This document shows positions 45,202 to 55,103 of a stretch of DNA of 64,000 nt, piece after piece. How positions within the stretch are numbered: the first letter of the stretch is position 1; the number at the start of each line of letters is the position of its first letter. This DNA comes from Paraburkholderia haematera (lineage in GTDB: Bacteria > Pseudomonadota > Gammaproteobacteria > Burkholderiales > Burkholderiaceae): assembly GCF_905220975.1 (NCBI RefSeq), contig NZ_CAJNBK010000001.1:372001-436000 (forward strand). The letters run 5' to 3'. The position numbers and the translations under genes are program-made. The notes under the pieces are model-generated. The model ran no database searches. It was not told where the DNA came from and was given only the letters and a program-made list of their open reading frames with translations.

Positions 45202-45776
45202 CCGGAAGACTTTGTAACCCAACGCACCACGCGTCGCCGAAGCGTTTGGCAGGACTTATCCGTACCGGCCGTAGATCGCGCGTTCGCAATCGCGGTGCCG
45301 TCCTGCCGATCGTCCTGCTGATTTCCGCGATGATGTTGACCACCTCTGCGGCCTGGTTCGAAACATCGCTTGCAGCGGCACGCAGCGCCAACAATGTGCG
45401 CGACTATTTGCAGGCATTTCACGCTGCGGATTCGGTGCTGACCTTGTGCGCACGGAACGTGGCCGCTGCGGCAGCTTTCGAGCCGCCGCCGGTGGCGCCG
45501 TTCTCATCCGGCGAGCCGACACAATGGAAGCACGAAGCCGCTTTTGAAGCCGGCGCCGTCGCACCTGTCGCGCAATGGCCCGGATCGCTGCGCGCGCCTC
45601 AATGCTTGATTGAAGCCTGGCGTCTCGGCACACGCGCCGATGCCAGAGCCTATTTACTGACTGCGCGTGGCTTTGGCCGGACCAAAGAGTCGCAGGTGTG
45701 GTTGCAGATGGAGCTCGTGATCGCAGGCGAACAGATCGAGCGTCATTGGCGCCGCGTCGCCGCACGCCCATTTTGA
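45198..45776 (+). CDS. pilX: Type IV pilus minor pilin, PilX-like
   Basis: A 192-residue protein with GTG start at 45198-45200 overlapping the pilW stop (GTGA). After a basic leader (RTGRRSRVRNRG) comes AVLPIVLLISAMMLTTSAAW, then NNVRDYLQAFHAADSVLTLC, the RxxQAFxAAdxaL pattern of PilX. It lacks the +5 Glu, as often seen in PilX/GspK-type caps. The rest is Ala/Pro-rich with a Gly/Arg-rich tail. A longer in-frame ORF extends back into pilW, but the coupling start is more convincing. Confidence 0.78.
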   Translation: MTGRLCNPTHHASPKRLAGLIRTGRRSRVRNRGAVLPIVLLISAMMLTTSAAWFETSLAAARSANNVRDYLQAFHAADSVLTLCARNVAAAAAFEPPPVAPFSSGEPTQWKHEAAFEAGAVAPVAQWPGSLRAPQCLIEAWRLGTRADARAYLLTARGFGRTKESQVWLQMELVIAGEQIERHWRRVAARPF

Positions 45777-45786
45777 CGGGAGGTTC

Positions 45787-46218
45787 ATGACGAGGCCGCG
45801 CACATCCGCATTTACGCTGCTTGAATTAATGATCGTGCTGGCGATAGCCGCGACGCTGGTCGCGTTTGCCGTGCCTTCTTATCGGAGCCATGTCGCGCGA
45901 ACACACAGGGTCGACGCAGCGTCTGCCCTGTATCGGGCAGCGCAATTCGTCGAGGGAGCCCTCAGTGATGGCGCCGGTGCATTACCGCCGGGTCTGGATC
46001 AGGCGCCGCAATTCGGCACGCCAATCTACCGGTTGCAAGTGCTCCCCTCGGACGAGGCAAACGGTGGCTATTCGGTAGAGGCAACACCGATCAGCATCGG
46101 CCCGATGCGCGACGATGCATGCGGCATCTTTACGCTGGATGCGACAGGGTTGAGGGGCAACAGAAGCGGCGCAAACGGCACTGCGCCGCCAAGCAGCGAG
46201 TGCTGGAATACAAGCTAG
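45787..46218 (+). CDS. pilE: Type IV pilin, PilE-like
   Basis: A 143-residue pilin with leader MTRPRTSA and FTLLELMIVLAIAATLVAFA (Phe +1, Glu +5), then the globular domain with DACGIFTLDATGLRGN and a C-terminal cysteine loop (DDAC ... SSEC). The residue before the cut is Ala instead of the near-universal Gly; the codon is GCA at 45808-45810. The C-terminal TGLRGN pattern is typical of PilE minor pilins. It begins 10 bases after pilX and is the last gene of the operon. Confidence 0.83.
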   Translation: MTRPRTSAFTLLELMIVLAIAATLVAFAVPSYRSHVARTHRVDAASALYRAAQFVEGALSDGAGALPPGLDQAPQFGTPIYRLQVLPSDEANGGYSVEATPISIGPMRDDACGIFTLDATGLRGNRSGANGTAPPSSECWNTS

Positions 46219-46294
46219 GGCGCGCTACTGGGAACGAGCCGGCTTTGGGATCAAAATGCAATGGCAAACAAATAGACCGTTTTTGCGCTGCGTT

Positions 46295-46774
46295 TCAATA
46301 CCCGCTGTCAACAGCCCCTTTCTTGCCGTTGGCCGACTTGGCGGAGTCATTCTTCATCTGCTTCCAGATCCGATACGCTTCCCAGCCGGCAAGCGCAAGA
46401 CCGCCCCATTTGAGCGCGGGTTTTGCACTCGCTGCAAGCGTCGCGCGCAGCGGTTTGGCCAACAGAAGCGAAGCGATCGAGCTGACGAGTGGATACTGTT
46501 TGAGAAGCGCACCGATGCTTCCTGCGTTGAGGAAGCCCGCCTTCGATCCGCTACCCATGCGCATGCCGCCGAAGCCCGGCAGAATGAATTTGAGCCAGCT
46601 GAAGTGCGTGACTGCCTGCCGAAATTCGATGGTTGCCTGGCCGAGTTCCATGCGCTCGACATCCGCGCGCACCAGCAGCAATTCCTTGCGCAGCGCCCGC
46701 AGATGCGGTGCGCTCAGATCTTTGGCCTGGTAGCGTTTGTTGCGGAAAGCGGTATCGGCGTGGGATTGGCTCAT
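46295..46774 (-). CDS. Conserved hypothetical protein (DUF3318-like) near YqjE and YqjD
   Basis: A 159-residue basic protein (MSQSHADTAFRNKRYQAKDL). It has an amphipathic Lys/Arg/Leu-rich region LRALRKELLLVRADVERMEL, and two weakly hydrophobic segments (about 90-110 and 130-145), ending in a Lys/Ser-rich tail. It resembles the DUF3318 group that sits beside YqjE/YqjD genes. The frame opens at 46882, but ATG 46772-46774 is better. Role unknown; the order DUF883-YqjE-this gene suggests a membrane or ribosome-associated stress unit. Confidence 0.7.
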   Translation of the reverse strand: MSQSHADTAFRNKRYQAKDLSAPHLRALRKELLLVRADVERMELGQATIEFRQAVTHFSWLKFILPGFGGMRMGSGSKAGFLNAGSIGALLKQYPLVSSIASLLLAKPLRATLAASAKPALKWGGLALAGWEAYRIWKQMKNDSAKSANGKKGAVDSGY

Positions 46775-46903
46775 GGCGTGTCGGCGGCAGTGGAAGTTGG
46801 GGCGGTAAAACAGTGCTGCAAATCGTTCGAGGTGGGTGCGAAGTATCTGCAAAAAGGCGCAGGGCGTTTGAGGGACGTCCATGAGCCCATTACGCCTGCC
46901 GTA

Positions 46904-47290
46904 TCACGGTTTGCGGAACAGCTCGCGGTCTTTTTCGAACTCAGCAAGGGTGGCTTCGAACACCGCTGGGGCATTGCGCAAACTGCTGCGCGCTTTCAGT
47001 GCACAGGCTATTCCCGCAATGGCATAAACCGTCGTGATTCCGGCAAGCGCCTGCCATCGGTAGGTGTCCCAGAACGCGATGGCGACCAGCGCCGTCAATG
47101 CGATCAAGGCCATCGTCGCGAACATCATGGCGGCGAGACCGAGGAACAGCACACCGATCAGACGATCTTTTTCTTCGGCGAGTTCGATGCCGACCAGTTC
47201 AAGCCGCGTTTGCATAATGGCAAACACGGATCCGATGATACGGCGCAACGGACTATGTTCGCCGTGCTTCGATTGAGTTTCGATCGTCAT
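46904..47290 (-). CDS. YqjE-like phage-holin-superfamily membrane protein
   Basis: A 128-residue protein starting MTIETQSKHGEHSPLRRIIG with two membrane helices (about 42-62, GVLFLGLAAMMFATMALIAL, and 66-90) and a charged C-terminus (FEKDRELFRKP). The MQTRLELVGIELAEEKDRL segment is the YqjE hallmark. It is followed by the DUF3318-like gene after 129 bases and preceded by the YqjD-like gene after 139 bases. The holin name is only superfamily-level; it is not a prophage gene here. Confidence 0.82.
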   Translation of the reverse strand: MTIETQSKHGEHSPLRRIIGSVFAIMQTRLELVGIELAEEKDRLIGVLFLGLAAMMFATMALIALTALVAIAFWDTYRWQALAGITTVYAIAGIACALKARSSLRNAPAVFEATLAEFEKDRELFRKP

Positions 47291-47429
47291 GGCTTCGGGC
47301 GTTGCGCGTGAAGAGCTAACCGGCGCGTGAAAACGAGCGCGCCAAGAGAAGCGGACCGGCCAGACGTGCACCGGTCAACTTGATTCGCTGGTGTGCCGGA
47401 CGCGATTCGCGCCGGCCGCAGGACCAGTG

Positions 47430-47732
47430 TTATTTGCGGTTGATCAACAGCCCCAGCAGTACGCCGGCGCCCGCGGCGATGCCGATGGATGCCCACGGAT
47501 GCTCATGCACGTAGTCGTCGGTGGCGCGTGCGGCCTTCTTGCCTTTCTCGACCACCACGACCTGTACGTCAGCCGCCTTTTCCTTAGCCTGCTTCAGGCG
47601 CGTCAGCGCCGTTTCACGCAGTTCCGAAGCGCGCTCGCCGGTGGCGCTCGCGGCCTGTTTCAGCAAATCTTCAGCGTCCGCGAGGACGGTTTTGATATCC
47701 GACATCAATCTCTCCTTGTTGACTTCCGACAT
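47430..47732 (-). CDS. ElaB/YqjD-family (DUF883) protein
   Basis: A 100-residue protein, helical in its first 70 residues (MSDIKTVLADAEDLLKQAA, TRLKQAKEKAADVQVVVVEK) with one C-terminal membrane helix and the HPWASIGIAAGAGVLLGLL signature. E. coli members tether ribosomes to the inner membrane in stationary phase. The frame opens at 47885, but ATG 47730-47732 (MSEVNKERLM) is the natural start. First of the leftward trio. Confidence 0.88.
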   Translation of the reverse strand: MSEVNKERLMSDIKTVLADAEDLLKQAASATGERASELRETALTRLKQAKEKAADVQVVVVEKGKKAARATDDYVHEHPWASIGIAAGAGVLLGLLINRK

Positions 47733-48089
47733 TGACAGCTCCCTTCGTCTCACGCCACGCGTGAATCGTAACCAAAGAAACGGCTGCTGGCGAGCGCGGC
47801 GCTCAGTTCTTGAAAACGAACGCACGAACCGTTCCCGGTTGAAGCAAAGCCTTAAAAATTCCACCTTTGCGGCACCATGCAGCAAAGTTTGCCAAATATG
47901 GAGTTGATCTGTCCCGCAAAGTTTCCACTAAATCGGTGAAAATTACAAAAACGCAAAAGGTAGTGACGCGATGTTCGTTGGTTGTGTACCGTCGCTCCCG
48001 TATGCTGTACGTTTGCCAGGCACGCTTTAGCGTGGCATCGCGGGCGAAAGCTCGCGCAAAATGTCCGAATTCAATCAAGGAGCTGCTTC

Positions 48090-48728
<639 letters not shown>

Positions 48729-48781
48729 GCGGATGATGCATCACGAAGCGCGCCGTTAGCTTCAACGCGGCGGCGCAACGA

Positions 48782-48815
48782 AAAGAGGCCGGTTCAAAAA
48801 AGAACCGGCCTCTTT
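48782..48815. terminator. Terminator between the peroxiredoxin gene and gcdH
   Basis: A perfect 14-base-pair hairpin (AAAGAGGCCGGTTC and complement) with a six-A loop, followed by TTT. It sits between convergent genes and can work for both. Confidence 0.85.
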
Positions 48816-48883
48816 GCTTTCTGCGTTTCGATTTTCTATTTCAGCGGCGAGGACGAAGCGTCGCCATCAACCCAATCGGCGGG

Positions 48884-50074
48884 TCAGAAAAACGCCTGAA
48901 TTCCCGTTTGCGCTCGCCCGAGGATCAGCGCGTGAATGTCGTGCGTACCTTCATACGTGTTCACGACTTCCAGATTGACCAGATGCCGCGCAATGCCGAA
49001 CTCGTCCGAGATGCCGTTGCCGCCGAGCATGTCACGCGCGAGCCGTGCAATGTCCAGCGCCTTGCCGCACGAATTGCGCTTCATGATCGATGTAATTTCG
49101 ACGGCGGCCGTGCCTTCGTCTTTCATGCGGCCGAGACGCAACACGCCTTGCAAGCCAAGCGTAATTTCGGTTTGCATGTCGGCGAGCTTTTTCTGGATCA
49201 ACTGGTTCGCGGCGAGCGGCCGGCCGAACTGCTTGCGATCCAGCACGTATTGACGCGCCGTGTGCCAGCATGCTTCAGCCGCGCCGAGCGCGCCCCAGGC
49301 GATCCCGTAGCGCGCCGAGTTCAGGCACGTGAAGGGGCCGCGCAAGCCGCTGACTTCGGGGAAGCGGTTCTCTTCCGGCACGAACACCTCGTCGAGCACG
49401 ATCTCGCCGGTGATCGAAGCGCGCAAGCCCACCTTGCTATGGATGGTCGGCGCCGACAGTCCCTTCCATCCCTTCTCGAGAATAAAGCCGCGGATCGCGT
49501 CCTTGCCGTCCTCCTCGAGCTTCGCCCACACGACGAACACGTCGGCGATCGGCGAATTGGTGATCCACATCTTCGAGCCCGACAGCGAATAGCCGCCGTC
49601 GACTTTCTTGGCTCGCGTGATCATGCTGCCCGGATCGGAGCCGTGGTTCGGCTCGGTCAGGCCGAAGCAGCCGATCCATTCGCCCGTGACGAGCTTCGGC
49701 AGGTACTTCTGCTTTTGCGCTTCCGAGCCGAATTCGTAGATCGGCACCATCACGAGCGACGACTGCACCGACATCATGGACCGGTAGCCGGAATCGACGC
49801 GTTCCACTTCCCGCGCGATCAAACCGTACGCCACGTAGTTCAGACCGGGGCCGCCGTATTGCTCAGGAATCGTCGGGCCGAGCAGGCCGAGTTCGCCCAT
49901 CTCACGGAAGATCTCGATGTCGGTCTTCTCGTGGCGGAACGCTTCGAGCACGCGCGGTTGCAGCTTGTCCTGCGCGTAAGCGGCGGCGGCGTCGCGCACC
50001 ATGCGTTCGTCTTCGGTGAGCTGCTGATCCAGCAGCAGTGGGTCTTCCCAGTGAAACTGCGCGGCCTCTGCCAT
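48884..50074 (-). CDS. gcdH: Glutaryl-CoA dehydrogenase
   Basis: FAD enzyme that oxidises and decarboxylates glutaryl-CoA to crotonyl-CoA in lysine, tryptophan and aromatic breakdown. The 396-residue protein has [20 protein letters not shown] near residue 127, [18 protein letters not shown] near 165, and the catalytic glutamate in [18 protein letters not shown] near 366, which separates it from ordinary acyl-CoA dehydrogenases. The frame opens at 50191, but ATG 50072-50074 ([10 protein letters not shown]) is the start. It is divergent from an IclR-type gene that shares its promoter region and probably controls it (inference). Confidence 0.94.
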   Translation of the reverse strand: MAEAAQFHWEDPLLLDQQLTEDERMVRDAAAAYAQDKLQPRVLEAFRHEKTDIEIFREMGELGLLGPTIPEQYGGPGLNYVAYGLIAREVERVDSGYRSMMSVQSSLVMVPIYEFGSEAQKQKYLPKLVTGEWIGCFGLTEPNHGSDPGSMITRAKKVDGGYSLSGSKMWITNSPIADVFVVWAKLEEDGKDAIRGFILEKGWKGLSAPTIHSKVGLRASITGEIVLDEVFVPEENRFPEVSGLRGPFTCLNSARYGIAWGALGAAEACWHTARQYVLDRKQFGRPLAANQLIQKKLADMQTEITLGLQGVLRLGRMKDEGTAAVEITSIMKRNSCGKALDIARLARDMLGGNGISDEFGIARHLVNLEVVNTYEGTHDIHALILGRAQTGIQAFF

Positions 50075-50135
50075 GACGTATCTCCTGATTCTCTGCTTGG
50101 CTAAAACGGGTTTGAGCTTGACTTGAGTTCCGCTA

Positions 50136-50154
50136 TGCGAAACAATGTTTTGCA
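50136..50154. promoter_or_regulatory. Candidate IclR-family operator
   Basis: A 9-1-9 inverted repeat, TGCGAAACA-A-TGTTTTGCA, matching at 8 of 9 positions, lies between gcdH and the divergent iclR-type gene (62 and 24 bases from the two starts). IclR regulators often bind such short palindromes near divergent promoters. Confidence 0.6.
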
Positions 50155-50178
50155 AACCACGTCTGAGTGTATCATCCC

Positions 50179-50964
50179 ATGATGCCCACATCTACACTTT
50201 CCGATCCGCTCGACGAACGCAAATTCGTCGTCGCCCTTGCGCGTGGGCTGGACTTGCTGCGCGCGTTCAAGCCGGGCGAAACGATGCTCGGCAACCGCGA
50301 TTTCGTCGAACGCACGGGCTTGCCGAAGGCGACCGTCAACCGTTTGGCCTACACGCTGACCGTGCTCGGCTATCTGCGGCTCGACGAAACCCTGGGTAAA
50401 TATGCGCTCGACGCCGGCGTGCTGTCGCTAGGTTTCGCGCTCCTCTCGGGTACCGACACGCTCGAACTCGCCCGCCCGCACATGCGTACCTTCGCACGGG
50501 AAGTGGGCGCGGCGGTGTCGCTCGGATGCCGCGACGGCCTCGACATGATTTATCTGGAGACGATCCGCAGCGAAACCGCGCTGACGCTCGGGCTCGCCTC
50601 CGGTTCGAAACTGTCGATGCTCACAAGTTCGATGGGGCGCGCGTACCTGGCAGTACAGCCGTTGGACGTGCGCGCCGCATTGCTGGTCGAGCTTAAGAAA
50701 GCCGCCGGCGAAGAGGGCGCTGCGTTGCTGGCAGATGCCGAAAAGGAAATCGAAGCCTTCGCGCAGGAGCGCTGCTGCTATTCGTTCCGCGCGTGGCACG
50801 ACGACGTGAACGCGGTCGCGGTGCCATTTCGCGAGCCGCGCGAAGGCCGTTGGCTGGTGCTGAGTTGCAGCGGGCCGGCGTCGTCGATGGGAGAGGAGGT
50901 GTTTCGGGAAACCGTGGCGCCGCGTCTGAAGGCGCTAGCACGCCGTTTGGGTGACACCGGTTGA
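50179..50964 (+). CDS. IclR-family transcriptional regulator
   Basis: A 261-residue regulator. The N-terminal winged helix includes [34 protein letters not shown] (recognition helix) and [17 protein letters not shown]. The C-terminal GAF-like effector domain runs from about residue 80 with [29 protein letters not shown] and the cysteine in [20 protein letters not shown]. The frame opens with GTG at 50167; ATG 50179 was chosen, with 50182 also possible. Divergent orientation with gcdH and the operator between them suggest that it controls glutaryl-CoA catabolism, effector unknown. Confidence 0.9.
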   Translation: MMPTSTLSDPLDERKFVVALARGLDLLRAFKPGETMLGNRDFVERTGLPKATVNRLAYTLTVLGYLRLDETLGKYALDAGVLSLGFALLSGTDTLELARPHMRTFAREVGAAVSLGCRDGLDMIYLETIRSETALTLGLASGSKLSMLTSSMGRAYLAVQPLDVRAALLVELKKAAGEEGAALLADAEKEIEAFAQERCCYSFRAWHDDVNAVAVPFREPREGRWLVLSCSGPASSMGEEVFRETVAPRLKALARRLGDTG

Positions 50965-51015
50965 AGCACATGCCAACCAGACCAGAGCCTGCCGGCCAAA
51001 CTCAAGCTAACTTAA

Positions 51016-51849
51016 TCACGTCGCCCGATCGTGATAATGCGCGGTGAACAACGGCCCTTGCACGAAGCGCACGTCGTACTGCTGCAGCGCGAGGAACTGC
51101 GGCTCATCTACCACCCGATTGAAGATCAGCGGAATCCGCAGCCGGCTCGCATAGCCGACTAGCGGTTTCACCATGGCATCGCGCAACGCGATCGCCGCGT
51201 CCATCTTGATGAAGTCGAGCCGCGCCGTTTCCGACACAGACAGAATCTGCCCTGCGTTCGAAAGATTCCCCGCCACCTTGAAGCCGTAGTGCTGATAACT
51301 CTTGGTCAGATAGCCAAGGAATGTCTTATGCGCGACCGCCGCCGCCGGCAACTCGATCACCACGCGCGACGGGTTCAGTCCGAACGACACCAGCACGCTC
51401 GAAAAATGTCGTCCGTGGTCGTACTTGACGCTTTTGAGCAGGCGCTCGTGCACGCGCAGAAACAGGAGCCCGTGACGCTGCGCGCCGAAGAAATTGATCG
51501 CGTGCAGCGCGCGTGACATGCGGTCGAGCGCGACCAGTTCCTGATCGTCGGCGATACGTTCGAAGCGGTCGAAGACATCAAAGGGCGCGCCGTCGAGGCG
51601 TTGCGTCACCGCCTGAAACCCGAGCTCGTCACCGAAACGATCCACGCCTTCGGCACCCGACGACAACGACTGCGCCAACGCGTGCACGCTGATATCGAAG
51701 ATCGGCTCATAGGCGCTCGCAAGCTCGACGCCGTCGCACTGTGCCAGCGCGATCTCACTATGCACACCGGTTCCCATCACCAGATGTTCGCCGAGAAACG
51801 GGTGGTCGGCGGCGCGGGCAATGAGGTTGGGGATGGTCGGCGGAATCAT
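51016..51849 (-). CDS. Degenerate EAL-domain protein (probably catalytically dead)
   Basis: A 277-residue protein with the overall order of an EAL phosphodiesterase: AYEPIFDIS (where YQPIVDL is usual), VVIELP (normally LEITE), LDFIKMDAAIA (DxxKxD kept), and VQGPLFTAHYHDRA at the C-terminus. The EAL triplet itself is gone (ALAQSL stands there), the DDFG-type motif is missing (AGNLSNA instead), and AEGVE is replaced (FNRVVDEPQ). So it is predicted not to cleave cyclic di-GMP; it could bind it or act as a scaffold. ATG 51847-51849 (MIPPTIPNL) is the chosen start. It is divergent from hmgA. Confidence 0.75.
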   Translation of the reverse strand: MIPPTIPNLIARAADHPFLGEHLVMGTGVHSEIALAQCDGVELASAYEPIFDISVHALAQSLSSGAEGVDRFGDELGFQAVTQRLDGAPFDVFDRFERIADDQELVALDRMSRALHAINFFGAQRHGLLFLRVHERLLKSVKYDHGRHFSSVLVSFGLNPSRVVIELPAAAVAHKTFLGYLTKSYQHYGFKVAGNLSNAGQILSVSETARLDFIKMDAAIALRDAMVKPLVGYASRLRIPLIFNRVVDEPQFLALQQYDVRFVQGPLFTAHYHDRAT

Positions 51850-52023
51850 GTAGGCGAATGAATGGCGATAAATGCGCACTCGGCGCTCGGCAAGGCGACG
51901 AGTTGCCGCATGCCCTGATGGTAGCAGTCCGCGCCGCGCGCACTTGAACAAAATGCTGATAACGATATCGGGCAAACGCTTGTCACCACGGGCTGACGGG
52001 ATTTTCGCGGTTCGCTTTCAGGG

Positions 52024-52070
52024 TATACGTTAATTTCACTATACGTAATTAGTTTTACCATACGTAAATT
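52024..52070. promoter_or_regulatory. Repeated ATACGT motifs in the hmgA promoter
   Basis: Three copies of an ATACGT core followed by A/T-rich bases (TATACGTTAATT at 52024, TATACGTAATT at 52040, CATACGTAAATT at 52059) stand in an AT-rich stretch 50-100 bases before hmgA. The last copy is within a perfect TTTAC-5-GTAAA palindrome (52054-52068). Spacings of the ACGT cores are 16 and 19 bases. Candidate operator for the homogentisate genes. Confidence 0.5.
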
Positions 52071-52121
52071 GTGGCGCGGCTGCGAGGGCGGTTGCGTTTG
52101 CGTTTCAATGGAGAAACTTGC

Positions 52122-53468
52122 ATGGATACCCAAACCCGCACGCCGAATACCGCCAGTTCGCGGCTCGAAATCGAGCCGGGCTATCAGTCGGGATTCGCGA
52201 ACGAATTTGCCACGGAGGCCTTGCCGGGCGCACTGCCCGAAGGCCGCAATTCGCCGCAACGCGCGGCCTATGGCTTGTACGCCGAACAACTGTCGGGCAC
52301 CGCGTTCACGGCGCCGCGCGGACACAACCGCCGTTCGTGGCTGTACCGAATCCGGCCGGCGGCAGTCCACAAGCCATTCACGCAGTTGCCGTCGGACCGG
52401 CTCGTGGCCAACTTCGCCGAGGTGCCGCCGACGCCGCCGAACCAGTTGCGCTGGGACGCGTTGCCGATGCCCACCGAGCCGACGGACTTCATCGACGGCT
52501 GGGTGACGATGGCGGGCAACGGTTCAGCCGAAGCGATGAACGGCTGCGCGATCCACCTGTACGCAGCGAATCGCTCGATGAAGGATCGCTTCTTTTACAG
52601 CGCCGACGGCGAATTGCTGATCGTGCCGCAGGAAGGCCGCCTGCATATCGCCACCGAAATGGGGCAACTCGACGTCGAGCCGTTCGAAATCGCGGTGATT
52701 CCGCGCGGCGTGCGCTTCGCCGTGAATCTGCCGGACGGTACCGCACGCGGCTATATCTGCGAGAACTTCGGCGCGTTGCTGCGTCTGCCGGATCTCGGCC
52801 CGATCGGCTCGAACGGCCTCGCCAATCCGCGCGATTTCCTCACGCCGCATGCCGCGTATGAAGACCGCGAAGGCGACTTCGAACTCGTCGCCAAGATGAA
52901 CGGCAACCTGTGGCGCGCGGATATCGGTCATTCACCACTCGACGTGGTCGCGTGGCACGGCAATTACGCGCCGTACAAATACGATCTGCGCCGCTTCAAC
53001 ACGATCGGGTCGATCAGCTTCGACCATCCGGACCCGTCGATCTTTCTGGTGTTGCAATCGCAAAGCGATACGCCGGGCGTCGACACCATCGACTTCGTGA
53101 TTTTCCCGCCGCGCTGGCTTGCGGCCGAAGATACATTCCGCCCGCCCTGGTTCCATCGCAATGTCGCGAGCGAATTCATGGGACTCGTGCACGGCGTGTA
53201 TGACGCAAAAGCCGAGGGCTTTGTGCCGGGTGGCGCGAGTCTGCACAACTGCATGTCGGGTCACGGCCCGGATGCGGACACGTTCGAGAAAGCGTCGCAT
53301 GGTGATACGTCCACGCCGAAGAAAGTTGGCGACACGATGGCCTTCATGTTCGAAACGCGCATGCTGATCAAGCCGACCCGCTTCGCGCTCGAAACGGCGC
53401 AATTGCAGGCGAATTACTACGAGTGCTGGCAAGGTCTCAAGAAACACTTCAACCCGGAGCAACGATGA
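52122..53468 (+). CDS. hmgA: Homogentisate 1,2-dioxygenase
   Basis: Iron enzyme that opens the ring of homogentisate to maleylacetoacetate in tyrosine catabolism. The 448-residue protein has [19 protein letters not shown] near residue 20, the [15 protein letters not shown] stretch near 281, and the iron site [11 protein letters not shown] and [12 protein letters not shown] (about 343-380). Full length. The frame opens at 52071, but ATG 52122 with GGAG upstream is the start. Its last codons overlap fahA by 4 bases (ATGA). Confidence 0.97.
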   Translation: MDTQTRTPNTASSRLEIEPGYQSGFANEFATEALPGALPEGRNSPQRAAYGLYAEQLSGTAFTAPRGHNRRSWLYRIRPAAVHKPFTQLPSDRLVANFAEVPPTPPNQLRWDALPMPTEPTDFIDGWVTMAGNGSAEAMNGCAIHLYAANRSMKDRFFYSADGELLIVPQEGRLHIATEMGQLDVEPFEIAVIPRGVRFAVNLPDGTARGYICENFGALLRLPDLGPIGSNGLANPRDFLTPHAAYEDREGDFELVAKMNGNLWRADIGHSPLDVVAWHGNYAPYKYDLRRFNTIGSISFDHPDPSIFLVLQSQSDTPGVDTIDFVIFPPRWLAAEDTFRPPWFHRNVASEFMGLVHGVYDAKAEGFVPGGASLHNCMSGHGPDADTFEKASHGDTSTPKKVGDTMAFMFETRMLIKPTRFALETAQLQANYYECWQGLKKHFNPEQR

Positions 53469-54793
53469 ACGCATTGAGCGATCTTCAGGCGACGCTCGAT
53501 CCGTCGCGCAAGAGCTGGATCGAGTCGGCCAATGATTCGACCCACGATTTTTCGATCCAGAACCTGCCGTTCGGCATTTTCAGCGACAAGACCAACACTG
53601 CGCGCCGCGTGGGCGTAGCGATCGGCGATGAGATCGTCGATCTGAGCGTGCTCAAGTCTGCTGGCTTGCTCAAGCTCCCAGGCGCCTCGGCCGGTCAATT
53701 GATCGCGATGAAGGACCGGGCATTCGAGCAGGACACCCTTAACGATTTCATCTCGCTCGGCCGCGATGCATGGCGCAGCGTGCGTATCCAACTGAGCGAT
53801 CTGTTGAAGCGCGACACGGCGACCTTGCGCGACAACGCCGATTTGCGTTCGACAGCCCTGGTGCGTCAGGCCGATGCGCAACTGCATTTGCCGGTGCAGA
53901 TTCCGGGCTACACCGATTTCTACTCGTCGAAGGAGCACGCGACGAATGTCGGCTCGATGTTTCGCGATCCGAAGAATGCGCTGTTGCCGAACTGGTCGGA
54001 GATGCCGATCGGCTACAACGGGCGTGCATCGTCGGTGGTGGTGAGCGGGACGCCGGTGCGGCGTCCTAACGGCCAGTTGAAACTGCCGGATCAGGAGCGT
54101 CCGGTGTTCGGTGCGTGCCGCAAGCTGGATATCGAACTGGAGACGGGTTTTGTGATCGGCAGCGGCAATATACTGGGCGAGCCGATTGCCTGTGCGGATG
54201 CCGAAGCGCACATCTTCGGCATGGTTCTGCTGAACGACTGGAGCGCGCGCGATATTCAGCAATGGGAATACGTGCCGCTCGGTCCTTTCAACTCCAAGGG
54301 GTTCGCGACGACGATCTCGCCGTGGATCGTGACGCTCGACGCGCTCGAACCGTTCCGTGTCGAGCAGCCGACGCAAGCGCCGCAGCCGCTGGCTTACCTG
54401 CGCCACGATGGCAAGCACGCGTTCGACATCTCGCTGGAAGTGACGCTGCGACCGCAAACGGCCAGGCAGGCGACCACGATTTCGCGGACCAACTTCAAGC
54501 ACATGTACTGGACGATGGCGCAACAGCTTGCGCATCACACGGTATCGGGCTGCAATACGCGGGTGGGCGATCTGATGGGTTCGGGCACGATCAGCGGGCC
54601 GACTGCCGACTCATGCGGCAGCCTGCTCGAGTCCACATGGAACGGCAAGAATCCGTTGGAATTGAAGGAGGGCGGCACGCGCGGGTTTATCGAAGACGGC
54701 GACGAGCTGACGCTCACCGGCTGGTGCCAGGGCGACGGGTACCGCGTGGGCTTCGGGACGTGTGTGGGGGAGATCTTGCCGGCGCAGAAATAA
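53465..54793 (+). CDS. fahA: Fumarylacetoacetase
   Basis: Hydrolyses fumarylacetoacetate to fumarate and acetoacetate. The 442-residue protein has [19 protein letters not shown] near residue 148 with the catalytic His, [13 protein letters not shown] near 220, and [20 protein letters not shown] near 253, which hold the metal-binding acidic residues. ATG 53465 overlaps the hmgA stop (ATGA), so the two are coupled. Maleylacetoacetate isomerase, the step between them, is not in this window. Confidence 0.96.
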   Translation: MNALSDLQATLDPSRKSWIESANDSTHDFSIQNLPFGIFSDKTNTARRVGVAIGDEIVDLSVLKSAGLLKLPGASAGQLIAMKDRAFEQDTLNDFISLGRDAWRSVRIQLSDLLKRDTATLRDNADLRSTALVRQADAQLHLPVQIPGYTDFYSSKEHATNVGSMFRDPKNALLPNWSEMPIGYNGRASSVVVSGTPVRRPNGQLKLPDQERPVFGACRKLDIELETGFVIGSGNILGEPIACADAEAHIFGMVLLNDWSARDIQQWEYVPLGPFNSKGFATTISPWIVTLDALEPFRVEQPTQAPQPLAYLRHDGKHAFDISLEVTLRPQTARQATTISRTNFKHMYWTMAQQLAHHTVSGCNTRVGDLMGSGTISGPTADSCGSLLESTWNGKNPLELKEGGTRGFIEDGDELTLTGWCQGDGYRVGFGTCVGEILPAQK

Positions 54794-54949
54794 CGCGGAA
54801 CGAACCCCTTGACCGAGGGGAGGGATGGGCCGTTCCGTCGAGCACGCAGTGCGAGGTGGGATGTAAGACTGCCTTGTCACGCACGCCGAATGTGCGAGAA
54901 CACGGATTCCAGATGCACCACTACCGCAACTGCGCGGGGGCCCCGCTTA

Positions 54950-55060
54950 AGAGTTAGCGGTTTGAGCCGCTTTCTTTTGCCTACTTTTCTTTGCGGCAGG
55001 CAAAGAAAAGTAGGTGCCGCCCCGCACAGGGGCAACGCTAATAGACCACTAACAACTCAA
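54950..55060. repeat. Burkholderia-type intergenic hairpin repeat
   Basis: The core is a perfect 15-base inverted repeat, CCTACTTTTCTTTGC (54980-54994) and its complement (55000-55014), with a five-base centre, followed by TGCCGCCCCGCACAGGGGCA. I recognise this motif as one that is widespread in Burkholderia and Paraburkholderia genomes (recollection, not a search). It lies in the 310-base non-coding interval between fahA and the MFS gene, which otherwise shows nothing. Confidence 0.65.
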
Positions 55061-55103
55061 GGAAAGGCCAAAACCAAAACCAAAAGCAAACCGCTAACAA
55101 GAC

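Noticed and set aside
46904..47290. Phage-holin annotation as a sign of prophage
   Set aside because: The gene is a YqjE-like chromosomal membrane protein within the conserved YqjD/YqjE group; no phage genes are near.
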